Positions 7,076 to 13,451 of a stretch of DNA of 64,000 bases are shown here, piece by piece (positions within the stretch are counted from its first letter, which is position 1; every line of letters starts with the position of its first letter). Source of the DNA: a virus. The stretch covers positions 1-64,000 of IMG/VR virus record IMGVR_UViG_3300017528_000567, one strand, 5' to 3'. Below the pieces are notes generated by a model. That model saw only the letters and a list, made by a program, of their open reading frames with translations, was not told the origin of the DNA and searched no databases. The position numbers and the translations under genes are program-made.

Positions 7076-7510
7076 CTACGGGATAGCACGTTCAGCGGCC
7101 ATGGTCTCATCGACGCGCGTCCAGAAACCTGCGGTGTCTTGGTCGTCCAACGTCACACGTAACTTGTTGATATCCGGGACCTTTTTAATGAACTCGCTGA
7201 CTGCCTTGCGACGAATTCGCTCATCCGCGCTCTTCACATCGGCAATTGTCTCCTGGACGGCCTTACCTCGATCGCTGAATCCTTGGATGGCGTGCTCCAT
7301 CGCGTTAGAGAACGCTGTCAACAGTTTTTTGACCTCGGTGTCCCATGCCGGAACCGAAGCCATGTACCCAGTCTTCCGACCTAGGCAAGCCTTGTAATAC
7401 TCCCGTAGTCCGCCTTTCAGGTGCTTGGCCAGGCCCGCTTTGTAAAGCACCCGATTGTGCGCCATCGCGAATAGGAATCGCCTCGTGATGCGCGTCGCCA
7501 AATCGTCCAT
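7076..7510 (-). CDS. Hypothetical protein, 144 aa, first of tandem pair
   Basis: Unknown function. The N-terminus MDDLATRITRRFLFAMA resembles the R-[VI]-x-x-R-[FY] tag of the proteins at 3431, 25105 and 26990. A basic helical region with EYYKACLGRK and a long amphipathic region (ETEVKK.. AMEHAIQGF) follow, then the LDDQDTAGFW end shared with the downstream paralogue. Whether the tag is functional is unknown. Directly upstream lies the remnant MRKIA module. Confidence 0.7.
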   Translation of the reverse strand: MDDLATRITRRFLFAMAHNRVLYKAGLAKHLKGGLREYYKACLGRKTGYMASVPAWDTEVKKLLTAFSNAMEHAIQGFSDRGKAVQETIADVKSADERIRRKAVSEFIKKVPDINKLRVTLDDQDTAGFWTRVDETMAAERAIP

Positions 7511-7555
7511 GTATTGCTCGCCGCCAATTCTCGTGTCGGTGCTAGTCTCTCACTG

Positions 7556-7654
7556 TCAGCCTCGCAGCAGGGCACTGGTGCCTTGTGCCGCTGTTCCAAG
7601 TGTTCTGAGCTGCAGCTCGAGCTCCAGTTCACTCGTATTGGCGATCTTGCGCAT
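7556..7654 (-). pseudogene. Decayed copy of MRKIA module (32 codons)
   Basis: Reads MRKIANTSELELELQLRTLG and then diverges to a TGA at 7556. Bases 7655-7735 keep the conserved leader of the MRKIA family almost intact. The copy has lost the rest of the module and any C-terminal domain. It either is a remnant or encodes a 32-residue peptide under the same control. The leader being better preserved than the coding part argues that the leader itself is, or recently was, useful. Confidence 0.55.
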
Positions 7655-7735
7655 GGGTCTGGGCGATCCTTTCGAGAGGCTCGGACTTGTGCGCCGTGCC
7701 CTTGTTACAGAGCTCGAACCACAAGTGCTTTACTG
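7655..7735 (-). promoter_or_regulatory. Conserved 5' leader of MRKIA module, copy 2
   Basis: Same ordered blocks as the leader at 1524 (CTCTGT, GGCACGGCGC, AAGTCCG, GCCTC, GAAAGG), including CGGCGCACAAGTCCG in both. This is the closest pair of the four leaders. Confidence 0.6.
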
Positions 7736-7768
7736 CGCAGAAACAACGACGCTAGCGTTGCCCCCAGC

Positions 7769-7783
7769 GGTGTAACAACCCAC
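7769..7783 (+). promoter_or_regulatory. GGTGTAA start-proximal motif
   Basis: GGTGTAA at 7769-7775, 8 nt before the ATG at 7784. No Shine-Dalgarno sequence. It belongs to the GGTGTA[GA]-N8/9-start group. Confidence 0.5.
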
Positions 7784-8260
7784 ATGGATGACATTCGGCC
7801 GCTCGGGTCCGTAGAAGTTAGATGCGCTTACCCAGGATGCAACTGGAGCTTCTGGGTAGATTGCCTGGACCCAAGGCTGCCCGTCGGGCCGTTTGATTGC
7901 GGGGCCGACCACCAAACGCAAGCGCGAGTCAACGCTGCCCTAGAGAAGCTAGACAATGCCGGCCTGGTCTATCAAACAGCCGCGGGACCTGGCTGTGGTT
8001 GCGGAGGGCCGACCCAAAAATCCGGGTGCGAGCCGCCTCCCGCGCAACCCCCTACGATGACGACCGGGTATCTGATGCTACGGCTGCGCGAACCGGACTT
8101 TGATGGGAGTCAAGAGATGTGGGCCGCGGGTCGATTTGCGTGGGCGACTTGGGCCTCTCTCGGCGATCTTGAGGCGCTTCCGTGCGACGCCGGGGCCTAT
8201 CATTGGATGCCCCTTGATGAGGCGAGTCGTAACCGCCCAGCGGGTTACACAGGCCCTTGA
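7784..8260 (+). CDS. Cys-rich hypothetical protein, 158 aa
   Basis: Not recognised. The first 45 residues contain Cys14, Cys19, Cys27, Cys39 and His43 around a Trp/Phe-rich beta stretch (CNWSFWVDC), compatible with a small zinc-binding domain. A second Cys/Gly cluster (GCGCGG near 70-75) and a Pro-rich linker precede a C-terminal region with several Trp residues (FAWATWASLG). Start chosen at the ATG after the GGTGTAA motif; the open frame extends upstream but there overlaps the leader of the opposite-strand module. Function unknown. Confidence 0.65.
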   Translation: MDDIRPLGSVEVRCAYPGCNWSFWVDCLDPRLPVGPFDCGADHQTQARVNAALEKLDNAGLVYQTAAGPGCGCGGPTQKSGCEPPPAQPPTMTTGYLMLRLREPDFDGSQEMWAAGRFAWATWASLGDLEALPCDAGAYHWMPLDEASRNRPAGYTGP

Positions 8261-8269
8261 GCCAAGAAA

Positions 8270-8337
8270 GCTCTTATCTGCTGCGCTCTGTGAAGGCACG
8301 GCTGAGGTCCGGCCTCAACCCAAGGGAGCCTTGACCG
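8270..8337 (+). promoter_or_regulatory. Conserved 5' leader of MRKIA module, copy 3
   Basis: Contains GCTCTGTGAAGGCACGG, AGGTCCGGCCTC and an AAGGGAG ribosome binding site before the ATG, in the family order. It follows the stop of the upstream gene by about 10 nt, so it acts inside a plus-strand unit. Confidence 0.55.
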
Positions 8338-8883
8338 ATGCGTAAGATCGCCAACACCCACGAGCTACAGGACGAGCTGCGGAAGCTCATCGCTTACACA
8401 GGGAGCAATAGGCCCTCTAGAGAACGCATTGCTCTAGAACTGAAGACCCTTTCAACTCGGCTCGCTTCTAGTGGAGGCCCGCTCCTGGACGCCAAGGTCG
8501 AGTGGGCGGTGGAGCTCGGTGAGCTCATGAAAGCACGATTCAGCGGCGTCGGCGGCTGGCGAGACCACCACATCAACATCGACATGCACCGCACAAACTC
8601 TGGATGCACTGTCAATCTAGAGAGCCCCCTTGGATGGACTAGCAACATCTATATCGAGATGGGCGAAGGCGAGCAGGCAGTCCATGTCTATTTCAATGTG
8701 TCAGAGCCCAAGGATACGCCCACGGGTGCAGACGGATTGCCCGACCTCGACGCCATTGACCTGACCGACCTGATCGGGAAACAGAAACGCGAAAGCTTCC
8801 CTATCAAGGACCGCGAGCCTATGGCCAAGGCGATGATGGCCGTGTCACTGTGGATCTCGAAGCAGATTCAAAGCGGCCGTTGA
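8338..8883 (+). CDS. MRKIA-module protein 2 (181 aa)
   Basis: Unknown function. Residues 1-43 are the shared module (MRKIANTHELQDELRKLIAY, PSRERIALELKTLSTRLA). The rest is a different domain: a strand-rich part (INIDMHRTNSGCTVNLES...) with several conserved-looking aromatic residues, then an acidic stretch (LPDLDAIDLTDLIG) and a C-terminal helix. Signs of a modular gene family are the same leader, the same first exon-like module and an unrelated C-terminus. A perfect AATGGA-loop hairpin follows the stop. Confidence 0.75.
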   Translation: MRKIANTHELQDELRKLIAYTGSNRPSRERIALELKTLSTRLASSGGPLLDAKVEWAVELGELMKARFSGVGGWRDHHINIDMHRTNSGCTVNLESPLGWTSNIYIEMGEGEQAVHVYFNVSEPKDTPTGADGLPDLDAIDLTDLIGKQKRESFPIKDREPMAKAMMAVSLWISKQIQSGR

Positions 8884-8908
8884 CGTCGCTCTGCAGCGCG
8901 ACGCTAAC

Positions 8909-8940
8909 CGGATAGGCAGGGAATGGACCCTGCTTATCCG
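8909..8940. repeat. AATGGA-loop hairpin, copy 3
   Basis: CGGATAGGCAGGG / CCCTGCTTATCCG, 13 pairs with one G.U, around the loop AATGGA. It lies between convergent genes, 25 nt after the plus-strand stop. No T-run on either side. Confidence 0.6.
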
Positions 8941-8946
8941 TCTGTA

Positions 8947-9294
8947 TCAGTTGCCTGTGTCTGCTGTGATCAACCAGATCAATTTTCCGAAGACATCGTC
9001 CAGTTCGGTGACAACAGTTGCGAATTTCCGCACGGCAATTTTTGTGTCAGCGCTGAGTCCGCGACTCCCCATCAGTCCGCGGGCGACCTTCTTCACTTGT
9101 TCTATTGGCCCTTCAATACTGGCGACCAAGCGTCCCTCGTCAGTCAGCTCAGCCGTATGCTCGCCGGCAACGCGGGCACGGAGAGACTCGAGCTCGCTGG
9201 CGAGCCGAGAACGGGATGGTTTATCGGTCTGAGCATAGGCAAGCAGGCGGCGCAGCTCGATCTCAAGTTCATCGGCATCGGCAATCTTACGCAT
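8947..9294 (-). CDS. MRKIA-module protein 3 (115 aa)
   Basis: Unknown function. The module is again present at the N-terminus (MRKIADADELEIELRRLLAY, PSRSRLASELESLRARVAGE). The C-terminal 70 residues are helical and amphipathic (IEGPIEQVKKVARGLMG.., FATVVTELDDVFGKLIWLIT) and unrelated to the other two members. A long open frame exists on the opposite strand but lacks any start signal and disrupts the conserved module, so the minus-strand reading is preferred. Confidence 0.75.
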   Translation of the reverse strand: MRKIADADELEIELRRLLAYAQTDKPSRSRLASELESLRARVAGEHTAELTDEGRLVASIEGPIEQVKKVARGLMGSRGLSADTKIAVRKFATVVTELDDVFGKLIWLITADTGN

Positions 9295-9360
9295 TGGTCT
9301 GGCACCTTTCTAGAGTGGAGGCCGGACCTCAACGCCGTGCCTTCAAAAGGCGCGCTCGAT
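9295..9360 (-). promoter_or_regulatory. Conserved 5' leader of MRKIA module, copy 4
   Basis: GAAGGCACGGCGTTGAGGTCC, GGCCTC and AAAGG in the family order, AAAGG 11 nt before the ATG at 9294. Confidence 0.55.
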
Positions 9361-9394
9361 AAGTGGTTGCTCGACGGCCTGCCTATCCAAGATG

Positions 9395-9577
9395 TCATCG
9401 CTTGCGCTTCTTCGCTTGCGGCGTAGGCGCAAGCGACTCCATCCGTTCGGCACGCTCCACCAAAGCCTCTGCCACTGCGTCAGGTGGTAACCCGGTCAAT
9501 TCACCGAGCATCGCGAAATATGCCCCGTCAGGGAGGTCGTCGTCGACAATGAGTAGGGCCGTCGCGATGTCCATCAT
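9395..9577 (-). CDS. Small hypothetical protein, 60 aa
   Basis: Not recognised. Sequence is acidic in the first half (DIATALLIVDDDLPDGAYFA), then a helix (PPDAVAEALVERAERME), and ends in a strongly basic tail AKKRKR. Such charge segregation suggests a protein or nucleic-acid binding peptide. It stands alone on its strand; the next same-strand gene upstream is far away, so it needs its own promoter. A GGTGTAG motif 9 nt before the ATG is the only visible signal. Confidence 0.55.
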   Translation of the reverse strand: MMDIATALLIVDDDLPDGAYFAMLGELTGLPPDAVAEALVERAERMESLAPTPQAKKRKR

Positions 9578-9593
9578 GGGAAGGCTCTACACC
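9578..9593 (-). promoter_or_regulatory. GGTGTAG start-proximal motif
   Basis: GGTGTAG on the minus strand (9593-9587), 9 nt before the ATG at 9577. The gene is isolated, so this region must hold its promoter or translation signal. Confidence 0.5.
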
Positions 9594-9701
9594 GACACGC
9601 AGCCAGGCGTAAAGCCCAGGGGCTCAAGGTCAGCTGCCGATTCGCCACGTGGGCGCGACGCGGCTCATTCGCCGCGGGTTTTGGCCTCCTTTGCGAACGG
9701 C

Positions 9702-9772
9702 TTGAAGTTTCGCTCTGGCCAAGACGTATTTGCAGGAACCGCCTGATATCAGGAACGAGAGGGTCAGACGTC
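9702..9772 (+). promoter_or_regulatory. Variant TTGAAG promoter with longer leader
   Basis: CTTGAAGTTT (9701-9710) matches the upstream half of the leaderless promoters. No TTGTCT follows at 15 nt; CGTATT or TATTTG lies 17-19 nt away. A leader of about 35 nt with GGAACGAGAGGG then precedes the GTG at 9773. It could be a canonical-spacing relative. Confidence 0.4.
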
Positions 9773-11311
9773 GTGACCAAGAAGAAGCCGCCGAACCCCA
9801 ACCCGCAAAAGGCAGAGCTAGACGGATTGGTTTTCATCCTCCGAAATGGGAGATACGAGGTGGAGTTGCCCCACCCGTTCCGACCAGGTAGACATTGGCA
9901 CACCCAGAAGTTCGAGACTCGAGCCAGCGATTTGCAGGAAGCCCGGCGTATCGCTGGTGTCCGTTGCCAAGCTGACGTCGAGCTCGCCGCGCTCGTCGAT
10001 GATGAGGAGGCCAGCCGCCGTCTGGAAGTGCGGGACAAGGTAATCGGCGCCCTGCTCCGCCATTCCTACGGGAGCCTGCCAGCAGTCGAATCTATTCGTT
10101 CTAAAGTGGTCGAGAAGTGGCTGCGGACCATCGAGTCGTTTTCGATCGACCCCTTCACGGCAGTCCAGACCGTTCCGATCGTATTCCCGCCAGATGTGCC
10201 AGGCTCGTGGAAGCCGCCACGTCCGCTCGCATACTGGATGTCCCGCAAGGGTGCCCAAAGCATGCAAGCGCAGGAGACGTACCTCCACACTCAGCGGAGG
10301 ACGACATACAGCAGCGACGTGTTGGACTTCAGTAGCGTGTTGGCCACGTGCGATGAGGAAACCGGCTGGGGTTACGGTGCGAAACTCAAGGGCGTGTCGG
10401 AGACGGTCCATCTACTGGCCCGAGCCCGCAAGAGTCGTGAACTACTAGCGCGCGTCTTCCTACGTGCCTCCCTCCACAACACGATCGTGCGCTTTCGCCT
10501 CTCTGAGGATCCAAACGCCCCCCAACGTCGTCTAGACAACCGGCGGTATCCTGAGACTCCCTACCATGTCGAGTCGGACGACGGTGAGCTTGTCCTGGCC
10601 CTCGCCGGCCTTTGTGGCGAAGACCCGTGGCATCATGCGAGCAAGCAAACATTGCCCGACGTGATGGTTTCGCACGGCGAAAACTACCTTACCAGTTTCC
10701 GGTCCAACGATCATCGCCTTGACAACAGCCGGCAGCGCGAGATTACGGTCCGCAGCCTCAGCGAGCTGGTTGAACTGCTCGCAGTTGAGCACGCCCGGGT
10801 GATTGCCCAGCACGTTGTGGTCCTCTTCGTGGACGAGCAGAACCCAGACCCAGACCTGGAACTCTCCCCATACGGACACGAGGAAAGGCGGCCAGTCCTC
10901 CCGCCTCGTGAACCGCCTTCACGGGATGAGCGCCTACTAGAGATCAAGGCAGACCTGTTCGACGAGCTGAAGAAGTCACCCGCCCTGCAGGCGCAAGCTC
11001 GGAAGCGGATGAAGGATCGCCCCAAGCCGCAACCGCCGAAAGCTGACCCGACGCCCCCAGCCGAGCCGCCCAGCGGTAGCCCTCAAGAGGATCACGAGCT
11101 CCGTGCGGTCGATGCGACCGCGCAAGCAGTCACCGCCTCGGTTGAACCCCCTGCCGAGCTCAAAGCCACCCCGGCCTCAGTTCAAGCGCCCCGTCAGCCG
11201 CGTCGCCACGCTTCGGTCGAGAAGGTGCAGCCCATGGCCAAGACGTACAGCTATCTCGAGAAGCTCAAGGCCCGGAAGCGCAAGCGAACTAACCCACAGG
11301 AGACGACATGA
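9773..11311 (+). CDS. Large hypothetical protein, 512 aa
   Basis: Not recognised. The first 75 residues contain a short beta-rich section (FILRNGRYEVELPHPF, HWHTQKFETRASDLQEARR) that resembles the AP2/integrase-type DNA-binding fold in pattern only. The middle (80-380) is mixed alpha/beta with no visible catalytic motif. Residues 385-512 are low-complexity Pro/Ala/Lys and end in a basic tail (EKLKARKRKRTNPQ), so the C-terminus is probably disordered and may bind nucleic acid. GTG start preceded by a GGAACGAGAGGG ribosome site. A 20-codon frame overlaps the stop as ATGA but is too short to call. Confidence 0.7.
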   Translation: MTKKKPPNPNPQKAELDGLVFILRNGRYEVELPHPFRPGRHWHTQKFETRASDLQEARRIAGVRCQADVELAALVDDEEASRRLEVRDKVIGALLRHSYGSLPAVESIRSKVVEKWLRTIESFSIDPFTAVQTVPIVFPPDVPGSWKPPRPLAYWMSRKGAQSMQAQETYLHTQRRTTYSSDVLDFSSVLATCDEETGWGYGAKLKGVSETVHLLARARKSRELLARVFLRASLHNTIVRFRLSEDPNAPQRRLDNRRYPETPYHVESDDGELVLALAGLCGEDPWHHASKQTLPDVMVSHGENYLTSFRSNDHRLDNSRQREITVRSLSELVELLAVEHARVIAQHVVVLFVDEQNPDPDLELSPYGHEERRPVLPPREPPSRDERLLEIKADLFDELKKSPALQAQARKRMKDRPKPQPPKADPTPPAEPPSGSPQEDHELRAVDATAQAVTASVEPPAELKATPASVQAPRQPRRHASVEKVQPMAKTYSYLEKLKARKRKRTNPQETT

Positions 11312-11386
11312 GTCACCCCGGAGCTCGCATGAGGGGGTGCCCCTCTTGGGATCATCTCGTGTTTCCCTAGACATGCAATTGGCAGG

Positions 11387-11426
11387 TAACCGGATAGGCA
11401 TGGAATGGACCTTGCCTATCCGGTTA
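11387..11426. repeat. AATGGA-loop hairpin, copy 4 (longest)
   Basis: TAACCGGATAGGCATGG / CCTTGCCTATCCGGTTA, 16 of 17 pairs, loop AATGGA. The flank GCACCCCCTGAAAGT (11427-11441) recurs in reverse complement beside the copy at 15379. Region 11312-11589 holds this element and the next promoter, and no convincing gene. Confidence 0.65.
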
Positions 11427-11555
11427 GCACCCCCTGAAAGTCTGGAAAGTCTGTACGGGCGCGACGTGGCCTTGGCTGTGCACGCGGAGTCGCCTACCTA
11501 CGATGAGCTGTACAGCGGGAGTTGGGTGCATGCCGCGTAGTGCCCCCAGATTAGC

Positions 11556-11589
11556 TTGAAGTTTCGGGCCGCTCGTTTGTATCTACGGC
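11556..11589 (+). promoter_or_regulatory. Leaderless promoter, TTGAAG/TTGTAT type
   Basis: TTGAAG 11556-11561, 15-nt spacer, TTGTAT 11577-11582, 7 nt, ATG at 11590. One base differs from the TTGTCT consensus. Confidence 0.7.
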
Positions 11590-13200
11590 ATGGGCAAGCG
11601 AAAGTATAGGACACGGGAAGAGTGGCATGCGGACTTGCGGCAGGTGTGCGCCAGCAAGAACTGGGAGATAGTTGGCAATCTCCCGGACGCGGCGAAGCAA
11701 AAGTTGACCCTGCGCTGCAAAAACCACGAGAAAGGTGTCGATGCGCCGGAGGGCTACTACGAATGGCATCCGGTGCCGGGGGATATCTTTCAGGGTAAAG
11801 GGTGCCGCCTCTGTTCTGGTGTCGCTCCATTGACGAACGCCCAAGTCGCGTTCTCGGCTAGCCAGGTAGGATTGACACTGTTTCCCCAGTCTCAGCGAGT
11901 GACGAACAATAGGGCTTCCCTCCAGTTTCAGTGCAATGAGTGCAGCGACGTTCGACGGTATATCGTATGTAACGTTCGTAACGGGCAAGGCTGCAAACCG
12001 TGCGCTGATAAGAGGAACGGTCTGTCCCGTCGAATCCCAAGAGCTACGATAGTTGCCCGGCTTGCTGTTCACCGACTCAAGTTCGTCAGCGTGGCGCATC
12101 CCGATGGTGATGATGCGCACGTCACCTATACATGTCGGTTCGGCCACATTCATACACAGGTGCTGCACACACTAAAGAAGAGCAAAGGGTGCGCGATTTG
12201 TAGCGTCTTGCCGCGCCGCGAGACGGTACTGAGACAGATTCTCGAATACCTCACGGGGTTCAAGTGGCCGAAGCAGAGAGTCGCCTGGTTGCTAAGCCCG
12301 AAGCGCCGCAAGCTAGAGCTTGACGGCTACTGTAAGGAGGTTGGGTGCGCTTTCGAGCACCAAGGGGAACAACACTACAAATTTGTGGCTCTCTGGAGCA
12401 AATGCCAAAACTACGACCAGTTGAAAGTCGCGGGCTGTCGCGCCGAGGGGGTCAAACTCCTAGTTACTGATGAGAAAGGCTACGATAAAGCCGAGAAGAT
12501 GGGCGGGACGGCGGGCCTCGTGCGTTGGGTAGCTCGGCTACTTGCGGATTTGAACGTACCGATGCGACCAAACCCAGGCCAGTTTAGACTCGAATTCAAC
12601 AGTACAACGGCGGAAGCGCGCACGAGAGAATGTCATGAGTTTGCCAAAGCCAATGACGGCAAGTTCTTGGACCCGGTATGCATCGCAGCCTTAGCAATGA
12701 ATCGCTGGCTCTGTGCGACTCACGGGAAGTTCGAGAGAAGCTTGACCGACATGAAGACAAACAAGAGCTGGTGCCCGAAATGCGGCCGTGAGCTATCTGG
12801 TGAAGCTAGACGCAAACCATTTGTGACACTCTCCGGCTTTCGTAAAGAGTGCAGGCGCATAGGCGTTCGGAGCAGAGACACGTATACGCAGGCTAAGAAG
12901 TCTGGGGCGTTCCAGGTCTTGGCACCGGTAGACGTGATAGATTACTACAAGCTCCCACTGAGCAAGCTATTCCAAAAATCCAGCATGCATGGCGACCCTT
13001 GGCAGTACACGGATGAGCACGACGATCCCGCCGACCTGAAGGACCACCCGAATGCGAAGATTCGGCGCCTCTCGTCGGGGAGGCTCCGTCGTGCCGTGGC
13101 CCTGCCCAAGAAGCAGCCCAAGGTCCCTGCCAACGACAACGTTGATGCACTGGCCGACCGCTTGAACGCTATCTACAGCGGGCGCGAGATCCCCGACTGA
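11590..13200 (+). CDS. Multi-zinc-finger PD-(D/E)XK-like nuclease A
   Basis: Predicted zinc-finger nuclease, 536 aa. Four treble-clef-like fingers are visible: C43/H46/C72/C75; C115/C118/C135/C138; C182/H186/C201/C204; and C375/H378/C395/C398. Between fingers 3 and 4 sits a restriction-endonuclease-fold motif: LELDGY (Asp245), then FEHQGEQHY (Glu256, Gln258), then YDQLKVAGC..EGVKLLV. This layout fits VSR/EDxHD-like or homing-type nucleases that carry DUF4379-type zinc repeats; assignment is by motif, not by search. The paralogue at 13448 keeps Asp245, Glu256 and Gln258 at the same residue numbers. Likely roles are DNA cleavage of rival phage or host DNA, or self-spread as a free-standing homing gene. 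It is transcribed from its own leaderless promoter. Confidence 0.7.
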   Translation: MGKRKYRTREEWHADLRQVCASKNWEIVGNLPDAAKQKLTLRCKNHEKGVDAPEGYYEWHPVPGDIFQGKGCRLCSGVAPLTNAQVAFSASQVGLTLFPQSQRVTNNRASLQFQCNECSDVRRYIVCNVRNGQGCKPCADKRNGLSRRIPRATIVARLAVHRLKFVSVAHPDGDDAHVTYTCRFGHIHTQVLHTLKKSKGCAICSVLPRRETVLRQILEYLTGFKWPKQRVAWLLSPKRRKLELDGYCKEVGCAFEHQGEQHYKFVALWSKCQNYDQLKVAGCRAEGVKLLVTDEKGYDKAEKMGGTAGLVRWVARLLADLNVPMRPNPGQFRLEFNSTTAEARTRECHEFAKANDGKFLDPVCIAALAMNRWLCATHGKFERSLTDMKTNKSWCPKCGRELSGEARRKPFVTLSGFRKECRRIGVRSRDTYTQAKKSGAFQVLAPVDVIDYYKLPLSKLFQKSSMHGDPWQYTDEHDDPADLKDHPNAKIRRLSSGRLRRAVALPKKQPKVPANDNVDALADRLNAIYSGREIPD

Positions 13201-13213
13201 GGCAGCGTATCCC

Positions 13214-13247
13214 TTGAAGTTTGGCCCCCGCCGATTGTCTTTACGGT
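13214..13247 (+). promoter_or_regulatory. Leaderless promoter, TTGAAG/TTGTCT type
   Basis: TTGAAG 13214-13219, 15-nt spacer, TTGTCT 13235-13240, 7 nt, ATG 13248. It starts a two-gene unit made of the 67-aa protein and nuclease B. Confidence 0.75.
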
Positions 13248-13451
13248 ATGACCCAAGTAGCCCTCAAGACGACGCCCACCCTGGAGTTTGTGCTCAAGGT
13301 CGACGGCGAGTACGCCATCGGGATCGAGGCGGCAAGCATCGAGGACGCTCAAGCCTTGGCACTGGCCGATGAGTGGCTGGAGCAGCGCTCTGCGCGCCTC
13401 GTAGAGGTCGGCAACGACAACAACCAGCTCGACTTCGTGGTGGGGCGATGA
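13248..13451 (+). CDS. Small protein coupled to nuclease B, 67 aa
   Basis: Not recognised. Probably a beta-alpha-beta mini domain: strands LEFVLKVDGEYAIGIEA, a helix EDAQALALADEWLEQR, and a last strand RLVEVGNDNNQLDFVV. It is acidic. The pattern resembles the 71-aa protein at 4637. Its stop overlaps the ATG of nuclease B (ATGA), so the two are made together. That pairing is what one expects of an immunity protein, inhibitor or specificity partner; there is no direct evidence for which. ATG set by the leaderless promoter. Confidence 0.7.
   Translation: MTQVALKTTPTLEFVLKVDGEYAIGIEAASIEDAQALALADEWLEQRSARLVEVGNDNNQLDFVVGR

Noticed and set aside
8923-9426. Long plus-strand open frame (167 codons) opposite MRKIA-module protein 3
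   Set aside because: It begins within the AATGGA-loop hairpin, has no start signal and is antisense to a conserved module with a conserved leader.
9773-10000. AP2/integrase-like N-terminus in the 512-aa protein suggesting a recombinase
   Set aside because: Only a vague strand pattern; no catalytic Arg/His/Tyr set of tyrosine recombinases is seen downstream.
11308-11370. 20-codon frame overlapping the end of the 512-aa gene (ATGA)
   Set aside because: Too short, no recognisable sequence and no conservation evidence.
11401-11540. Short frame starting MEWTLPIRLAPPES with a matching peptide on the minus strand near 15408
   Set aside because: The similarity comes from the repeated palindrome and its flank; substitutions are not synonymous, so it is a nucleic-acid repeat and not a peptide family.
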